Assembly: GCF_044810985.1 (NCBI RefSeq) | Contig: NZ_CP085242.1 | Coordinates: 2,046,001-2,110,000 of the forward strand | Reading direction: 5' to 3' | DNA length: 64,000 bases | Origin: Marinospirillum sp031581385 | GTDB lineage: Bacteria > Pseudomonadota > Gammaproteobacteria > Pseudomonadales > Halomonadaceae | Part shown: in pieces, positions 8,728 through 16,298 of the stretch | Numbering within the stretch: the first letter of the stretch is position 1 | Layout of the letters: each line of letters opens with the position of its first letter | The notes under the pieces: generated by a model | Seen by the model: only the letters and a program-made list of their open reading frames with translations | The model's database searches: none | Told to the model about the DNA's origin: nothing | Position numbers and translations under genes: made by a program

Positions 8728-8777
8728 ATGATACATAATCTTAAACATTGATAGTTTTTTGCGTGTCATATACAAAG
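8728..8777. promoter_or_regulatory. TGTATCA-type motifs and promoter region of the diiron oxygenase operon
   Basis: ATGATACATAAT (8728-8739) and GTGTCATATACAAAG (8763-8777) are the local versions of the motif seen at the other paa promoters. TATACA (8769-8774) could be a -10 element with TTGATA (8748-8753) upstream, but the spacer is only 15 bp, so the promoter call is weak. Confidence 0.4.
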
Positions 8778-8853
8778 ACAGGGTGGCTGTAAAACAGCCA
8801 TCAAAACACCAAGCAATGCTTACAAAAACAACAAGCCAAAGAGGTCACAGAAC

Positions 8854-9879
8854 ATGGCTAAGAATGAGCAACTCGCCAAAACCATGGAATTTCCGCCAGA
8901 GACACCGCAGCCGAATGTTTATCCGCTGTCCTGGCACTCGGGAACCGAGAAAATGGAAGAAGTTTGGGACGCTGCCCAGCGTGAAAACTGGGACCCCAAA
9001 GAACTGCCCTGGGATACTCTGGACGTGGATTCCTACTCCTGGGAAGAGCGCGAAGCCATCGCTTACTGGTGGACGCTGCTGTCCGTCTTTGATGCTTCTG
9101 CCCCCCCTGTTTTTGCTGAAGCCTTCATCAAGACTTATGAAGTCCACGAGGAAGATGCTGTACGTCGCTGCTTCTTCTCGGTCACCCGCGATGAGCAAAA
9201 CCATGAACAGATGTGTGGTCTGGCCATCACCAAATTCCTGGAGCATCCAGATCCCCTGACTTACGAGCCCAAAACCGAACTGGGCAAGCGTCTGCAGAAA
9301 AATGCCAAGTGGCTTTACTACAATGGCGGCCGCTACTGGAATGGCTACAAGCAGGCTGTTCCCAAGTACTCCCTGGCCGTTCTGTTCAGCTCCTTTTTGA
9401 TGGGTGAAATTGCTGCTGCCACCATCTTCAAGCAGATGCACGACAACAGCCGTGAACTCGTGTTCAAGGAAGCTTTCAAAAACATCGGTCGTGATGAAGG
9501 TCGTCACATGGCGATTTGTATGGCTCTGATGGAGCGCGACTACCCAGGCCTGGAAGATGAAGACCGCGCCATGGTCACCAAGCAAATCCGTGCCGGTTAC
9601 CTTTTCCTGTCTGCGGTTCTTTTCGAGCCTCCCATGGAATTCTGGGACCTGCCCGACGACTTCATTGAATGCCAGCGTGAAGCTGAAGAAGTGGCCCGCG
9701 GCGCCGGCTTTGGTGTGCCCAGCTATGACTCCAAGAAGGAAAACTGGCGCAATGCCATGCTGAACCTGAAGGGTGTGCTGGATCGCTACAACATTCCTTT
9801 CCCTGCCATCCCTGAAGTGGGCATCAGCGGTGAAGAAGTGTCTGACGTGGACATGCAGGACATTATTCCTGTCTTCTAA
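8854..9879 (+). CDS. Ferritin-like diiron oxygenase of unassigned substrate, within the paa island
   Basis: A 341-residue protein with the four-helix diiron signature of R2-like and bacterial monooxygenase hydroxylase folds. It shows Glu114-x-x-His117 (DEQNHEQ), Glu185 (LMGEIAAAT) and Glu215-x-x-His218 (DEGRHMA), with Glu89 or Asp80 as probable first carboxylate; spacings of 71 and 30 residues fit the family. It is not PaaA, which is encoded separately at 11355. No small subunits or effector protein are encoded beside it, only a reductase. It has its own upstream box motifs and a terminator after the reductase. The substrate is unknown; a step feeding aromatics into phenylacetate is an inference from position only. 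Confidence 0.75.
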   Translation: MAKNEQLAKTMEFPPETPQPNVYPLSWHSGTEKMEEVWDAAQRENWDPKELPWDTLDVDSYSWEEREAIAYWWTLLSVFDASAPPVFAEAFIKTYEVHEEDAVRRCFFSVTRDEQNHEQMCGLAITKFLEHPDPLTYEPKTELGKRLQKNAKWLYYNGGRYWNGYKQAVPKYSLAVLFSSFLMGEIAAATIFKQMHDNSRELVFKEAFKNIGRDEGRHMAICMALMERDYPGLEDEDRAMVTKQIRAGYLFLSAVLFEPPMEFWDLPDDFIECQREAEEVARGAGFGVPSYDSKKENWRNAMLNLKGVLDRYNIPFPAIPEVGISGEEVSDVDMQDIIPVF

Positions 9880-9895
9880 AGCGCAGTGACAAGAG

Positions 9896-9925
9896 GGGTC
9901 ACGATGGCTAACCCTGTCGTGACCC
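9896..9925 (+). repeat. Intercistronic hairpin between oxygenase and reductase genes
   Basis: GGGTCACGA (9896-9904) and TCGTGACCC (9917-9925) form a perfect 9-bp stem with a 12-nt loop, followed by only three T residues. It may act as a partial terminator or a 3' stability element setting the oxygenase:reductase ratio. Confidence 0.7.
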
Positions 9926-9985
9926 TTTGCTGTTCCAACAGCCTTTAACCGTCTTCCTCCAAACAACCTCAGCAAGAGGCAGGTT

Positions 9986-11032
9986 ATGCAAAAAATCCTC
10001 CTTCACCCCTCCGGCAAGGAAGTTGAGTGCAAACCGGGCGATACCGTTCTGGCCGCTCTGGAAAACTCCGGCTATGCCCTGCCCAACAACTGCCGTGCCG
10101 GTGCCTGCGGTGAATGCAAAGTCAAAGTGGTGTCCGGGCAGTTTGACCAGGGCATGGTTCTGGATATGGCCCTCAGTCAGGAAGACCGCCGCGAAGGCTA
10201 TGGCCTCATGTGTATGGCCAAACCCATTTCCGAAGAGCTGGTGATTGAATGGGGCACGGATGATGCCAAGCCCAAGCTTTTCCCGCCCCGTGAAAACCAG
10301 CGCTACATGATCACCGAAATAACCCAGTGTACCCCACGCATCAAACAGCTGCGTCTGCGTCCGCTGGCGGCACCGATGCGTTTCTGGCCCGGCCAGTACG
10401 TCACTCTGGGTGACCCGCGTGCCGGAGCACCCGAGCGCTGCTACTCGATCGCCAATGCTCCACGCCCTGATGGTGAACTGGTCTTGCAAGTCACCCAGGT
10501 GGAAGATGGCAAAACCAGCAACTGGGTTCACAGTCAGTTGGAAGTGGGCAGCATGGTCAAGCTCAATGGCCCCTATGGCACCTTTATCGGTGATCCGGCC
10601 ATGGAGACACCGGTGCTCTGCCTGGCCGCCGGTTCCGGTCTGGCCCCGATACTATCCCTGGCTGAAGCCGCGTTACGCCGCAATTACCGCAAGCCTGTCA
10701 CCTTGATCTTCTCGGCCCGCACCGAAGCGGATCTCTATGAACTGGGCAGCATGAAATACTGGGAAGCCAAGCATCGCAACTTCAACTACAAGCCCACCCT
10801 GACTGAAGAACAGAAAGAAGGCTATTTGCACGGTATCATTCCCGATGTACTGCCCGAGCAGTTTAAAGACCTCTCCGAGCACAGCATTTTCATTTCCGGC
10901 AGCCCTGCCTTTGTGAATGCCTGTATGGAAGCGGTCAAGAAGCTGGGCGCCACGGATGAAATGATCCATACCGAAGGTTATTTTGACCAGGCCCAGCCTC
11001 AAACGGCACCGGCCAGTCATCTGGTTTCCTGA
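9986..11032 (+). CDS. NAD(P)H-dependent ferredoxin reductase (2Fe-2S, FAD) partner of the diiron oxygenase
   Basis: A 348-residue electron-transfer protein. The N-terminal plant-type ferredoxin domain has cysteines 36, 41, 44 and 76. It is followed by a ferredoxin-reductase FAD domain (RCYSIANAP, about 151) and an NAD(P) domain (AGSGLAPILS, about 213). This order is that of phenol hydroxylase, methane monooxygenase and CDP-glucoseen reductases, and is the reverse of PaaE, whose ferredoxin domain is C-terminal. AAGAGG precedes the ATG. It is 106 bp behind the diiron oxygenase gene with an intervening hairpin, and ends at its own terminator, so the pair forms one transcription unit. Confidence 0.85.
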   Translation: MQKILLHPSGKEVECKPGDTVLAALENSGYALPNNCRAGACGECKVKVVSGQFDQGMVLDMALSQEDRREGYGLMCMAKPISEELVIEWGTDDAKPKLFPPRENQRYMITEITQCTPRIKQLRLRPLAAPMRFWPGQYVTLGDPRAGAPERCYSIANAPRPDGELVLQVTQVEDGKTSNWVHSQLEVGSMVKLNGPYGTFIGDPAMETPVLCLAAGSGLAPILSLAEAALRRNYRKPVTLIFSARTEADLYELGSMKYWEAKHRNFNYKPTLTEEQKEGYLHGIIPDVLPEQFKDLSEHSIFISGSPAFVNACMEAVKKLGATDEMIHTEGYFDQAQPQTAPASHLVS

Positions 11033-11063
11033 TCTTCAAACACCTCTCATCTTTAGTGTTTTC

Positions 11064-11092
11064 AGCCCGGTCATTTTGGCCGGGCTTTTTTT
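11064..11092 (+). terminator. Rho-independent terminator after the reductase gene
   Basis: AGCCCGG and CCGGGCT pair around a 9-nt loop and run into a T-tract. Confidence 0.9.
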
Positions 11093-11130
11093 CTGGTTAC
11101 TCATCTCAAGCTTCCAACTTCTGCCATTTT

Positions 11131-11140
11131 TTTGTATCAC
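11131..11140. promoter_or_regulatory. TGTATCA-type operator candidate upstream of paaA
   Basis: TTTGTATCAC is the inverse counterpart of GTGATACACAAA at 11231, about 100 bp away, a spacing that would allow looping. Confidence 0.45.
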
Positions 11141-11149
11141 ATCATTTCT

Positions 11150-11163
11150 TTGATTTCTATCAA
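11150..11163. promoter_or_regulatory. FNR/Anr box 1 upstream of paaA (perfect match)
   Basis: TTGATTTCTATCAA matches TTGATnnnnATCAA at all ten defined positions and is extended by flanking T and A residues to a 7-bp inverted repeat. Confidence 0.65.
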
Positions 11164-11182
11164 AGAAGCTACCACACCTTCA

Positions 11183-11196
11183 TTGACGCGCATCAA
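11183..11196. promoter_or_regulatory. FNR/Anr-like box 2 upstream of paaA
   Basis: TTGACGCGCATCAA matches 9 of 10 positions and lies 33 bp centre-to-centre from box 1, about three helical turns, so both would face the same side of the DNA. Confidence 0.5.
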
Positions 11197-11230
11197 TGAA
11201 CTTTTTTTCACTTTTTTAGCCTAAAATAAC

Positions 11231-11244
11231 GTGATACACAAAAT
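11231..11244. promoter_or_regulatory. TGTATCA-type operator candidate proximal to paaA
   Basis: GTGATACACAAAAT; a related half-motif GTATCATAT follows at 11266-11274. The stretch 11222-11277 also holds possible -10 elements (TAAAAT 11222, TATAAA 11272), without a convincing -35. Confidence 0.45.
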
Positions 11245-11354
11245 CAGTGGTTGCTATTCCTTTAAGTATCATATAAAACTAGCAGCCTACTCAGAAAAAC
11301 CATCTGGGTTACCTATACCTATAAGAAACGCGAGCCAAGCCCTGGAGGCCGATT

Positions 11355-12350
11355 ATGTATGCTCAACTCGTAGAAACCGGCGTAAAACACATTAAGACCC
11401 TGGAAGAAATGACGCCTGAAGAGCGCGACTTTCAGGAAAAAGTCGATGCAGAGGTCAAGATAGAGCCCAAAAACTGGATGCCAGATGCCTATCGCAAAAC
11501 CCTGGTTCGTCAGATTTCCCAGCATGCTCATTCCGAAGTGGTTGGCATGCTGCCCGAGGGCAACTGGGTGACCCGTGCTCCAACCCTCAAGCGCAAACTC
11601 CAGCTGATGGCAAAAATTCAGGATGAAGCCGGACATGGCCTTTACCTCTACAGCGCTATGGAAACCCTGGGCGCCAGCCGTGATGAAGAGATTGAAAAAC
11701 TTCACCAGGGCAAAGCCAAATACTCCAGCATCTTCAACTATCCCACCCTGAACTGGGCGGATATGGGTGCCGTCGGCTGGCTGGTCGATGGTGCTGCCAT
11801 CGTCAATCAGGTGGTTCTGCAGCGCACCTCTTACGGCCCCTATTCGCGTGCCATGGTTCGCATCTGTAAAGAAGAAAGCTTCCACCAGCGCCAGGGTTAC
11901 GAAATTCTGTTAACCATGATGCGTGAAGGGACTCAGGCACAGAAGGATATGGTTCAGGATGCCATCAACCGTCTCTGGTGGCCTTCGCTGATGATGTTCG
12001 GTCCTTCCGACGACCAGTCACCCAATTCCCAGCAATCCATGGCCTGGAAAATCAAGCGCAAGAGCAATGATGAGCTGCGCCAGATGTTTATTGACCAGAC
12101 CGTGCCACAGCTGGAGTTCCTGGGCTGCACTGCACCGGACCCGGATCTCAAGTGGAACGAAGAAACCGGTCATTATGATTTCGGTGAAATCGACTGGCAG
12201 GAATTTTATGACGTCCTGAAGGGCAATGGCCCTTGCAATCACGAGCGGATTGCCACTCGCAAAAAAGCAATCGACGAAGGCACCTGGGTTCGCCAGGCCG
12301 CAAAAGCCTACGCCGAGAAACAACAACAAAAACAGCAGAACGCTGCTTAA
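11355..12350 (+). CDS. paaA: PaaA, catalytic subunit of ring-1,2-phenylacetyl-CoA epoxidase
   Basis: A 331-residue catalytic subunit of the multicomponent epoxidase. From about residue 38 (KNWMPDAYRKTL) it follows E. coli PaaA closely. Diiron ligands are visible as Glu61 in QHAHSE, Glu91-x-x-His94 in QDEAGHG, and ExxH in KEESFHQRQG. The N-terminus is roughly 15-20 residues longer than in E. coli. TGGAGG lies 6 nt before the ATG. It is the first gene of paaABCDE, transcribed from a 322-bp upstream region carrying two FNR-like boxes and TGTATCA motifs. The O2-dependent reaction fits oxygen-linked control. Confidence 0.95.
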   Translation: MYAQLVETGVKHIKTLEEMTPEERDFQEKVDAEVKIEPKNWMPDAYRKTLVRQISQHAHSEVVGMLPEGNWVTRAPTLKRKLQLMAKIQDEAGHGLYLYSAMETLGASRDEEIEKLHQGKAKYSSIFNYPTLNWADMGAVGWLVDGAAIVNQVVLQRTSYGPYSRAMVRICKEESFHQRQGYEILLTMMREGTQAQKDMVQDAINRLWWPSLMMFGPSDDQSPNSQQSMAWKIKRKSNDELRQMFIDQTVPQLEFLGCTAPDPDLKWNEETGHYDFGEIDWQEFYDVLKGNGPCNHERIATRKKAIDEGTWVRQAAKAYAEKQQQKQQNAA

Positions 12351-12368
12351 TTTTTCTGGAGATAATTT

Positions 12369-12650
12369 ATGTCTGAATGGCCACTCTTTGAAGTTTTCGT
12401 ACGCAGCAAGCACGGCTTGAACCACAAACACGTGGGCAGCGTGCATGCCGCCGATTCCCGCATGGCACTGGAAAATGCCCGCGACCTCTACACCCGTCGC
12501 AATGAAGGCGTCAGCATCTGGGTCGTGCCTTCCAACAACATCACTGCCTCTTCGCCTGATGAGAAGGAGCCTTTGTTCGATCCTTCCCATGACAAGGTTT
12601 ACCGTCATGCCTCCTTCTACAAGCTTCCTGACGAAGTCAACCAGATGTAA
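12369..12650 (+). CDS. paaB: PaaB, epoxidase subunit
   Basis: A 93-residue small subunit of the phenylacetyl-CoA epoxidase, near the usual 94-95. The WPLFEVFVRSKHGLNHKHVGS start and the NARDLYTRR segment are characteristic. PaaB is thought to bridge PaaAC heterodimers and the reductase. TGGAG precedes the ATG. It lies 18 bp after paaA and 11 bp before paaC. Confidence 0.95.
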   Translation: MSEWPLFEVFVRSKHGLNHKHVGSVHAADSRMALENARDLYTRRNEGVSIWVVPSNNITASSPDEKEPLFDPSHDKVYRHASFYKLPDEVNQM

Positions 12651-12661
12651 GGAGTCCTGTT

Positions 12662-13426
12662 ATGGATCAGCAACAAGCTTTACAAGACTACCTGCTGCGC
12701 CTGGGCGACTCGACCATGATTCTGGGTCAGCGCCTTTGCGAGCTGTGCGGCAAGGCACCGGCCGTTGAAGAAGAAATGGCCCTGATGAACGTGGCTTTGG
12801 ATTTGGTCGGCCAGGCCCGCAACTGGTACGAATATGCTGCGGAGCTGGAAGGCGAAGGTCGCACGGCCGATGACCTGGCTTTCCTGCGTGATGCTCACCA
12901 GTACCGCAACCTGCTGATGGTCGAGCAGCCTAATGGTGACTATGCCGTCACCATGGCACGCCAGTTCTTCTTTGATACCTGGCACTACTTCACTCTGCGC
13001 AGCCTCTCCGAGTCCAAAGACGAGCGGATTGCCGGTATTGCGGCCAAGGCCCTGAAAGAAGTGACCTATCACCTGCGCCGCTCTTCCGAGTGGGTCAAGC
13101 GTCTGGGTGATGGCACCGAAGAAAGCCATCAGCGCATGCAGGCAGCCTGTGATCTGCTCTGGCGCTTTACCGGCGAACTGGTCACCGCGGATGAAGTCGA
13201 TGAAACCCTGGAAGCTGCGGGCATCGCACCCAACAACGAGCAACTGGCCAGTGACTGGAAAGGCCTGGTCAAGGAAGTTCTGAGCGCAGCAACAATCGAA
13301 CAGCAACCGGACGATGCCTGGATGTACCTGGGCGGTAAAAAAGGCGTTCACACCGAACACCTGGGCTTCATCCTGGCAGAAATGCAGTTCTTGCCGAGGG
13401 CTTATCCCGATGCCAAGGTCTGGTAG
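12662..13426 (+). CDS. paaC: PaaC, structural epoxidase subunit
   Basis: A 254-residue ferritin-like subunit pairing with PaaA; E. coli PaaC has 248. It begins with DYLLRLGDSTMILGQRLCELCG and ends with the conserved LGGKKGVHTEHLGFILAEMQ, typical of PaaC, which has a structural rather than catalytic role. AGGAG precedes the ATG. Its 3' end overlaps the start of paaD by 17 bp. Confidence 0.94.
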   Translation: MDQQQALQDYLLRLGDSTMILGQRLCELCGKAPAVEEEMALMNVALDLVGQARNWYEYAAELEGEGRTADDLAFLRDAHQYRNLLMVEQPNGDYAVTMARQFFFDTWHYFTLRSLSESKDERIAGIAAKALKEVTYHLRRSSEWVKRLGDGTEESHQRMQAACDLLWRFTGELVTADEVDETLEAAGIAPNNEQLASDWKGLVKEVLSAATIEQQPDDAWMYLGGKKGVHTEHLGFILAEMQFLPRAYPDAKVW

Positions 13427-13994
13427 CCAAGCACCGCAGCCTGCTGGCGTTCCCGGTTTTGCCGAAGAACTGCTGGCCAGTGACCGCGTACCCGGCAATG
13501 CTTCCGGCGAACCTCTCAGCGAGGCCCAGCTCTGGGACTTGCTGGAGGAAGTCAAAGACCCGGAAGTGCCTGTGGTCAGTGTGGTCGAACTGGGTATCGT
13601 GCGCCGCCTGCAATGGGAAGGGGATGAACTGCGTGTTGAGGTCACCCCAACCTATTCCGGCTGTCCGGCAACCGAGCTGATTGAGCAGATGATCGAGCAG
13701 GCTCTTCAGCAAGCGGGGGTTCGCAAACTGCAGGTGGTCAGTGTTCTGACTCCGGCCTGGACCACGGACTGGATCACCGAAACCGGCCGTGAAAAGTTGC
13801 GGGCTTATGGCATAGCACCGCCTCAGGGCAGCGCCAGCAAAATGTCCCTGCTGGGGCATGCCGAGCAGATTGTTTGCCCTCACTGTGGCAGTGAGCACAC
13901 CAGGCAGATCAGCGAGTTTGGATCAACGGCTTGCAAGGCGCTTTATCAGTGCCAGGAGTGTCAGGAGCCTTTTGATTATTTCAAGTGCATCTGA
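13410..13994 (+). CDS. paaD: PaaD, Fe-S/zinc protein of the epoxidase operon (DUF59 family)
   Basis: A 194-residue protein with an N-terminal MIP18/DUF59 domain (KDPEVPVVSVVELGIV, then TYSGCPATE) and a C-terminal zinc-finger-like domain with CPHC and CQEC pairs ending in EPFDYFKCI. This matches PaaD, believed to help mature the metal centres of the epoxidase. An in-frame start far upstream (13314) would lie deep within paaC. ATG 13410 with AGGG 9 nt before it is chosen and gives a 17-bp overlap with paaC. The N-terminus is about 30 residues longer than in E. coli (165), so an even later start is possible. Confidence 0.9.
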   Translation: MPRSGSQAPQPAGVPGFAEELLASDRVPGNASGEPLSEAQLWDLLEEVKDPEVPVVSVVELGIVRRLQWEGDELRVEVTPTYSGCPATELIEQMIEQALQQAGVRKLQVVSVLTPAWTTDWITETGREKLRAYGIAPPQGSASKMSLLGHAEQIVCPHCGSEHTRQISEFGSTACKALYQCQECQEPFDYFKCI

Positions 13995-14023
13995 AACCAG
14001 CTACCTAAGGTTGCGAGCCGGAA

Positions 14024-14132
14024 GCAACACTTGCTCAAGCATGCCTGCTACCGGCGCGTTCGGCTTTCCTGCCTCAAGCGCCGCGCTGCGCAATCCATGC
14101 TGCGCTAACCGCAGGCAAACTTGACGTGTTGC
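14024..14132 (+). repeat. Fold-back intergenic repeat, family R2 copy A (between paaD and paaE)
   Basis: The 24-mer at 14056-14079 (GCGTTCGGCTTTCCTGCCTC...) is identical to 39549-39572, and similarity continues to about 14113. Terminal GCAACAC (14024-14030) and GTGTTGC (14126-14132) are complementary, so the element can fold back on itself. It fills most of the 204-bp gap between paaD and paaE. Confidence 0.8.
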
Positions 14133-14198
14133 CCAACTGAGATAAGCAAGCAGCACTGAGATGCTTGCCAGCAAAACAACTATTTTAACGAGATAACT

Positions 14199-15275
14199 AT
14201 GAGCCAATTTCATTCCTTGACCGTAAAAGAGGTCAAACCTGAAACACGTGATGCCGTGTCCCTGGCGTTTGAACTGCCTGAAAGTCTGAAAAATGACTTT
14301 CAATTTGCCCAGGGCCAGTATCTGACTCTGCGAAAAGAAATCGACGGGGAAGAGGTTCGCCGCAACTATTCCATCTGCAGCTCAGTCAAGGATGGTGAAT
14401 TGCGTGTGGCTGTCAAAAAAGTACCCGGTGGTCGCTTTTCGACCTTTGCCAACGAACAGCTGGCTGCCGGTGAAAAACTGGAAGTCATGCCTCCACAGGG
14501 CAACTTCTACACCCAGCTGGACCCGGAGCGTGAAGGCAGCTACCTGGCCGTGGCAGCAGGCAGTGGCATTACGCCCATTCTGTCGATCATCAAAACCACG
14601 CTGGAAACCGAACCCAAGAGCGAGTTCACCCTGTTTTACGGCAACCGCGCCACAGGTTCGACTCTTTTCCGTGAAGAGCTGGAAGACCTGAAAAACCGTT
14701 ACATGGATCGTTTCAATCTGGTGTTTGTCTTTACTCGCGAACAACAGGATATCGAGCTGTACAACGGCCGCATCGACAGCAGCAAGTGTGATGCCCTGTT
14801 TGATCACTGGCTGAATGCCAAAGAACTCACTGCAGCCTTCCTTTGCGGTCCGCAGGCGATGACCGAAACCGTGCGTGAATCGCTGGAGCGTCACGGTCTG
14901 GATAAAGACAAGGTTCACTACGAACTCTTCACCCCTGCCGGTGGCGCACCCGTTGCCCGCAAGGATCGAGCCGAAGTTACGGTGGACCCTTCCGCCGTCA
15001 GCAAGATTACGGTGATTTCCGACGGCCGTACTCTGGAATTTGATCTGACCCGTGACACCCAGAGCATTCTGGATGCCGGTAACGAAGAAGGGGCTGACCT
15101 GCCTTTCTCCTGCAAGGCTGGTGTCTGCTCCACCTGTCGTGCCAAGGTGATTGAAGGGGAAGTGGAGATGGATGCCAACCATGCCCTGGAAGACTACGAA
15201 ATCGAAGCCGGTTACGTCCTCTCCTGCCAGTGCTACCCGATTTCTGACAAGGTCATCCTTGACTACGATCAGTAA
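14199..15275 (+). CDS. paaE: PaaE, reductase of phenylacetyl-CoA epoxidase
   Basis: A 358-residue reductase delivering electrons to PaaA. The FAD-binding RRNYSICSS (about 54-62) and NAD(P)-binding AAGSGITPILSI come first. The C-terminal plant-type ferredoxin domain has the cysteine cluster CKAGVCSTC plus a downstream Cys in VLSCQC. E. coli PaaE is 356 residues with the same order. It is separated from paaD by 204 bp occupied by a dispersed repeat, so it may be partly uncoupled from paaABCD. A GGCC-AGGGAA-GGCC hairpin follows the stop. Confidence 0.95.
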   Translation: MSQFHSLTVKEVKPETRDAVSLAFELPESLKNDFQFAQGQYLTLRKEIDGEEVRRNYSICSSVKDGELRVAVKKVPGGRFSTFANEQLAAGEKLEVMPPQGNFYTQLDPEREGSYLAVAAGSGITPILSIIKTTLETEPKSEFTLFYGNRATGSTLFREELEDLKNRYMDRFNLVFVFTREQQDIELYNGRIDSSKCDALFDHWLNAKELTAAFLCGPQAMTETVRESLERHGLDKDKVHYELFTPAGGAPVARKDRAEVTVDPSAVSKITVISDGRTLEFDLTRDTQSILDAGNEEGADLPFSCKAGVCSTCRAKVIEGEVEMDANHALEDYEIEAGYVLSCQCYPISDKVILDYDQ

Positions 15276-15282
15276 TCACCCC

Positions 15283-15296
15283 GGCCAGGGAAGGCC
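15283..15296 (+). repeat. Short AGGGAA-loop hairpin behind paaE
   Basis: GGCC, AGGGAA, GGCC: a 4-bp stem with the same CAGGGAAG core as the hairpins near 115, 33474 and 46171. It is too short to call by itself; it is listed because of the recurring motif and sense orientation. Confidence 0.4.
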
Positions 15297-15303
15297 ATCC
15301 CCG

Positions 15304-16188
15304 TCAGTTAAATATCCTCTCCAACGCCTGATCCAGCTTCGGATAACGAAACTCAAACCCCGCTTCTTCCAGGCGCTGGGGTTGCATGCGGTCGCTCACC
15401 AAAAGCAGTTCAGCCATTTCCCCGAACATGATTTTGAGTAGCGGGGCAGGCATGGGCATAAATGCCGGGCGTTTGAGTGCCCTGCCCAATGCCTGGGTGA
15501 AGTCCCTGTTTCTGACCGGGTGCGGCGCACTGGCATTGAACACGCCAGTTTGCTTGTTTTCCACCAGCCAGGCATAGATTCTGGCCATATCCTCACGGTG
15601 AATCCAGGGAAACCAGTGTTGACCGGAACCCAGAGGGCCACCCAGTCCCAGCTTAAAAGCAGGCAGCATTTTCGCCAGGGAACCACCGCCCTGATCCAAC
15701 ACCACTCCGGTGCGCACCAGACAAACACGAATGCCCTGTTCTTCGGCCCGCAAGGCTTCTGCTTCCCAGGCTGCACAAAGGTCGTGGGTGAAACCCGGCT
15801 CAGGTGGCGTGTCTTCTGTGATAATTCGGTCGCCCTGTTCGCCGTAGTAACCCACAGCCGAAGCCGACACCAACACCTGGGGCGGCGAGTTCTGGGTAAT
15901 CATCCATTTCACCAGTTGCCGGGTTGTTTCCACACGCGAATTGACCAGTCGCTTTTTGCGTTCTTCACTCCAGCGTTTATCGGCAATTCCGGCACCGGCC
16001 AGATTGATCACGGCCTCAATGGAGTCTTTTTCCAGCTCCTGCAGTTGGTTAACGAATTCCTTGACACCTTCCGGCAGTCGGGGCTTGAGCTGACGGGTCA
16101 AGAGCACCACCTGATGCCCCTGCTGCAACAAAAGCGGGCATAAAGCCTGGCCGATAAAACCTGTGCCACCTGTAACCAGTACACGCAT
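15304..16188 (-). CDS. TIGR01777-family NAD-dependent epimerase (YfcH/SDR39U1-like)
   Basis: A 294-residue extended short-chain dehydrogenase of unknown substrate. The Rossmann motif VTGGTGFIGQ is at 5-14, and SAVGYYGEQGD contains the family YYG active-site segment. YfcH-type proteins often sit beside light-responsive MerR regulators and photolyases in gammaproteobacteria, as here. It is divergent from the FAD protein gene; the shared 110-bp gap carries the box CTATACAATA. Confidence 0.85.
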   Translation of the reverse strand: MRVLVTGGTGFIGQALCPLLLQQGHQVVLLTRQLKPRLPEGVKEFVNQLQELEKDSIEAVINLAGAGIADKRWSEERKKRLVNSRVETTRQLVKWMITQNSPPQVLVSASAVGYYGEQGDRIITEDTPPEPGFTHDLCAAWEAEALRAEEQGIRVCLVRTGVVLDQGGGSLAKMLPAFKLGLGGPLGSGQHWFPWIHREDMARIYAWLVENKQTGVFNASAPHPVRNRDFTQALGRALKRPAFMPMPAPLLKIMFGEMAELLLVSDRMQPQRLEEAGFEFRYPKLDQALERIFN

Positions 16189-16216
16189 CTTGCACCTCCA
16201 ATAATTTATACGCTAT

Positions 16217-16226
16217 CTATACAATA
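16217..16226. promoter_or_regulatory. CTATACAATA box, copy 1
   Basis: The ten-base box in the divergent yfcH-like/FAD gene promoter region is repeated exactly at 17248-17257 upstream of the merR-type gene, suggesting a shared operator of the light module. Confidence 0.5.
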
Positions 16227-16298
16227 CTTGAACAAAACAGATAAGGCTACTAAGATAGCTTTATCTACCACTCTAGCTCACCGGAAAAGAAAGTGACG

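Noticed and set aside
8854..9879. Calling the diiron protein a second PaaA
   Set aside because: PaaA is clearly encoded at 11355-12350; this protein shares only the general diiron signature, differs in sequence throughout and has a different reductase.
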